This document shows, piece after piece, positions 61,938 to 64,000 of a DNA stretch of 64,000 nucleotides. The notes under the pieces are model-generated. The model searched no databases, was not told the DNA's origin, and worked only from the letters and a program-made list of their open reading frames with translations. The translations under genes were made by a program, and so were the position numbers. Source of the DNA: Cyanobacteria bacterium UBA7753 (lineage in GTDB: Bacteria > Cyanobacteriota > Vampirovibrionia > Gastranaerophilales > Gastranaerophilaceae); assembly GCA_002481545.1 (NCBI GenBank), contig DLEF01000067.1:125937-189936 (forward strand). The letters run 5' to 3'. How positions within the stretch are numbered: position 1 is the first letter of the stretch; each line of letters opens with the position of its first letter.

Positions 61938-63035
61938 TTAGTGATTGTTGCCTATGCTTGCTACCCAATCATAGTTATAATCCATAATCGGTTTTCCTGA
62001 TTCGGCATTAACTATTTTAATTTTTGATAATCTTGTGCTGTACGGAACTTGTTCATCTATTATTTTGATACCGTCACCATTTTTGTTATTATCAATTATG
62101 TGTTTTTTGCCTTTTTCAAGTCCTTTATGATATTCTTTTACGTCTTTGAATGTTGCATCAAGCTGGCTTTCAATAGATTTTCTGCCGGTGTTAGAATATC
62201 TTTCATCAGCCATTGGACTCAATAAAGCCATAGCATTAGATTTTACCTGTTTTTCTATTGCAGGGCTTTCGATGTATTGACCTTTTTTGTTACCTTTTAG
62301 TGCTTGCCCTATCATATCAATAGCGAATGTTTCAGGTCTTGAGAAGAATATGCCTTGTTCTTGTGCAATTTTAGCCTTATCTTTTACTTCATCTATTTCG
62401 GTTATTTTATCCATATGGGCTTTCATCATTGTGTTATTTCTGTCGATTTGTTCAAGAGCCTTTTCTTGTCCTTTGCCTGTCATAAGGAAGTTGAACATAC
62501 TTTCTGTTGCATCGGCTCTGTTTGCCATCATATCATCTAATGTCTTTACGGCAACGTCAGGCATAACAACTCCGACTTCTTCAACAGATTTAACTTTTGC
62601 CATATCTTCGTATTTCTTTAATTCTGCTATTTGTGCATCTTTGTCTGCTATCACACTGTCTTTTTTAGCCAATTCTTCTTGTGCTGATTTTCTCATTTTA
62701 GCGTAAGCGTCTTCTACTGCGCTTTCTTTTTCTCTCGGAAATTCCGCAATCTTTTTGGATTGTTCGCTTATTGTCGCTTGTTGATTTTTGTTTTCATAAA
62801 GCAATGATGAAATCTTGCTTGTGAAAGAATCTACAACATCGGCAACCTTTTCGGATTTAGGACCGAATGTACCTTTGACCGCATCCATAACTTTTGCGGT
62901 ATCGACTTTTTTCCCTTCGTCAACCATTTCTCTTACTAACTTATCGCCGATTGCACCTTTAAAATTAACATTTCTGTTAGTATTACAAGATTTTACGTTT
63001 GTCGCATAACTTGGAGTAAATCCTACTGTATTCAT
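61938..63035 (-). CDS. F-x-G-tagged coiled-coil protein
   Basis: 365 aa from ATG 63035 (GAAAGG about 9 nt upstream; the GTG at 63044 is less likely). The N-terminus carries two tag-like elements: FTPSYATN (6-13), similar to the PSYNAVQ tag, and NVNFKG (22-27), the F-x-G tag. Residues about 65-160 form a coiled coil (LLYENKNQQATISEQSKKIAEF, AQEELAKKDSVIADKDAQIAELK). The rest is alpha-helical, then a short beta-like tail (KIKIVNAESGKPIMDYNYDWVAS). No signal peptide or known domain. TAACAATTATT lies upstream at the place of the TAGCAA boxes of the related genes. Confidence 0.7.
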   Translation of the reverse strand: MNTVGFTPSYATNVKSCNTNRNVNFKGAIGDKLVREMVDEGKKVDTAKVMDAVKGTFGPKSEKVADVVDSFTSKISSLLYENKNQQATISEQSKKIAEFPREKESAVEDAYAKMRKSAQEELAKKDSVIADKDAQIAELKKYEDMAKVKSVEEVGVVMPDVAVKTLDDMMANRADATESMFNFLMTGKGQEKALEQIDRNNTMMKAHMDKITEIDEVKDKAKIAQEQGIFFSRPETFAIDMIGQALKGNKKGQYIESPAIEKQVKSNAMALLSPMADERYSNTGRKSIESQLDATFKDVKEYHKGLEKGKKHIIDNNKNGDGIKIIDEQVPYSTRLSKIKIVNAESGKPIMDYNYDWVASIGNNH

Positions 63036-63152
63036 GGTTGACACTACCTTTCACTTTTTTCACACTTGTTTTTATAAAAATATCTAAATAAAAATAATTG
63101 TTAAAAATACGTGTAGGTTTTACATAATTTAACAAAAAATTAAAGCATAAAA

Positions 63153-63184
63153 AAGAGACACCATAGAGGTATCTCTTTCTTTTT
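63153..63184 (-). terminator. Terminator of the DUF1292 gene
   Basis: AAAGAGACACC / GGTATCTCTTT stem with A- and T-rich flanks, after the minus-strand stop at 63199. Confidence 0.85.
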
Positions 63185-63198
63185 TATAATTATTAAAA

Positions 63199-63462
63199 TT
63201 ATTCTTCTGAGCCAGGTAAACTCTCTACATATTCAGAGACTTCTTTAAACTCTTCTTGATCCGTAATCGGTTCAAAGAAAACGTTATCGCCGACTTCTCT
63301 GTATCTGTATATCATTAATTCCGGTTCATCGGCATCGGCTTGCTTTTCGTCTACAAGTAAAGCATAGTATTTATTTCCGTACTCTACCATATCGAAAAGT
63401 TCGCAATTAATCGTTTTACCGTCGTCGGTAGTGATTTGAATAAGTTCGTCTTTTGTTGCCAT
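63199..63462 (-). CDS. DUF1292-family protein
   Basis: 87 aa. The pattern ELIQITTDDGKTINCELFDMVEYGNKYYALLVDE, then EPELMIYRYREVGDNVFFEPITDQEEFKEVSEYVES, is the standard DUF1292 (YrzB-like) beta-rich small protein found across Firmicutes and relatives. Function unknown, often next to ruvX. ATG 63462 follows AGGAG. It may be co-transcribed with the upstream glycine-zipper gene (55 nt apart). Confidence 0.9.
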   Translation of the reverse strand: MATKDELIQITTDDGKTINCELFDMVEYGNKYYALLVDEKQADADEPELMIYRYREVGDNVFFEPITDQEEFKEVSEYVESLPGSEE

Positions 63463-63517
63463 TTGTATATCTCCTATCAGGCTTTAAGTTACATATTCAA
63501 TTATAACATATTCTTCA

Positions 63518-64000
63518 CTATTCGACAATAGCGCGGGTGATTTTCTCACCGCCCATCCAACCGACGATACCACCGACGATACCACCGATTGCTGTTCCGA
63601 TACCCGGTACAACAGAACCGACTGCGGCTCCGAGTGCTGCACCGCCCGCTGCACCACCAAGTGTGCTGCCACCGGTTATGATGGCTTGTTTCTTAGCGGC
63701 TTTTACGCCTCCTTTGTCGTATGCATCTAATATATCAAGACCACCGACTACAACCGCAACCGGTTTTGCAACTTTACCGAGCGAATTTAAGACAGGTTTT
63801 GCAGCCCTCAGTGCTTTTGCGGCACTTCTTGCCATAGGTCCTACAGATTTGCCTATCTTAGATACAACGCTGGGTACTTGTTTTATTGTAACTTTGGCTT
63901 TCGATAACAGACCTTTGCCTGCACCCATTGCTGTTTTCGCTGCGCTTGTAGCTTTAGTTTTTAATGCTCCTGCAAGAGATTTAGCCTTGCTTACGGCACT
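63518..64000 (-). CDS. Glycine-zipper protein, 5' end beyond the window
   Basis: The frame has no stop up to the right edge, so the N-terminus is missing; an internal ATG lies at 63928. The visible part is basic and Ala/Lys-rich (SKAKSLAGALKTKATSAAKT, RSAAKALRAAKPVLNSLGKVAKPV). A segment then reads LGGAAGGAALGAAVGSVVPG and GTAIGGIVGGIVGWMGGE, a long Gly-zipper likely to insert in or pack against a membrane. This layout recalls the membrane-active part of phage tape-measure, bacteriocin-like and polymorphic-toxin proteins. The family is not identified. Confidence 0.7.
   Translation of the reverse strand, partial: SAVSKAKSLAGALKTKATSAAKTAMGAGKGLLSKAKVTIKQVPSVVSKIGKSVGPMARSAAKALRAAKPVLNSLGKVAKPVAVVVGGLDILDAYDKGGVKAAKKQAIITGGSTLGGAAGGAALGAAVGSVVPGIGTAIGGIVGGIVGWMGGEKITRAIVE

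Overview
The window looks like one contig from a low-GC, strictly fermentative bacterium, most likely an uncultured gut member of the Gastranaerophilales (Melainabacteria/Vampirovibrionia, the non-photosynthetic sister group of Cyanobacteria). This is inference. It rests on the AT-rich composition, a trimeric electron-bifurcating [FeFe]-hydrogenase with no respiratory genes in view, an AMIN-domain protein, AsmA-like and TPR/glycosyltransferase envelope genes that suggest a Gram-negative wall, and many lineage-type proteins of unknown function that open with a short [NVS]-F-[TSK]-G motif. There is no rRNA or marker gene to settle the taxonomy.

Layout. 1-9.5 kb: a truncated leucine-rich-repeat-like gene, dut, a giant AsmA-like protein, a small winged-helix protein, an HNH-like F-x-G protein and a TPR protein. 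9.8-25 kb: an F-x-G protein, the hydCBA hydrogenase operon, a dicarboxylate/amino-acid symporter with ileS, a coiled-coil protein with a GlcD-type FAD oxidase, and a large protein with YD/MORN-like repeats. 25-30 kb: a frameshifted paralogue of that protein, a cluster of small surface-type proteins, a RelE/HigB-type toxin-antitoxin pair, and a degenerate tRNA-Pro array. 30.7-34 kb: purine nucleoside phosphorylase, an omega-like RNA polymerase subunit, an M16 homologue without its zinc site, and a ZIP transporter. 35-44.5 kb: a large protein of unknown function, a PLD-family protein with a PepT-like peptidase, an XRE regulator with a palindromic operator, a possible ADP-ribosyltransferase, and a GHL10 glycosidase-like protein. 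44.5-51.5 kb: a ManNAc-6-P epimerase/ROK kinase/UbiA operon, two genes sharing a PSYNAVQ motif, and phosphohexomutase. 52-64 kb: mnmG, a HExxH lipoprotein-like or secreted protein, a DUF4145-like tail-anchored protein, an AMIN protein, glucokinase, tandem TPR-glycosyltransferases, an F-x-G coiled-coil protein, DUF1292, and a glycine-zipper protein that runs off the end.

How the parts fit. The metabolic genes are those of a sugar-fermenting anaerobe: glucokinase, phosphohexomutase, amino-sugar catabolism, nucleoside salvage, and hydrogenase to dispose of NADH and ferredoxin electrons. The unusual part is the set of unannotated proteins scattered among them. They share N-terminal F-x-G or PSYNAVQ-type tags, EF-hand-like Asp/Asn loops, and upstream blocks (TAGCAA about 22 nt before an ACTTT box). 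Some carry enzyme-like domains (HNH). Together they look like a lineage-specific, co-regulated surface or export protein system. The second unusual locus is the tRNA-Pro array at 30.06-30.66 kb, in which one intact tRNA gene sits among copies whose D-loop region holds a palindromic insert.

All alignments here were made by eye. Start sites were revised where a Shine-Dalgarno sequence clearly favoured an inner start.
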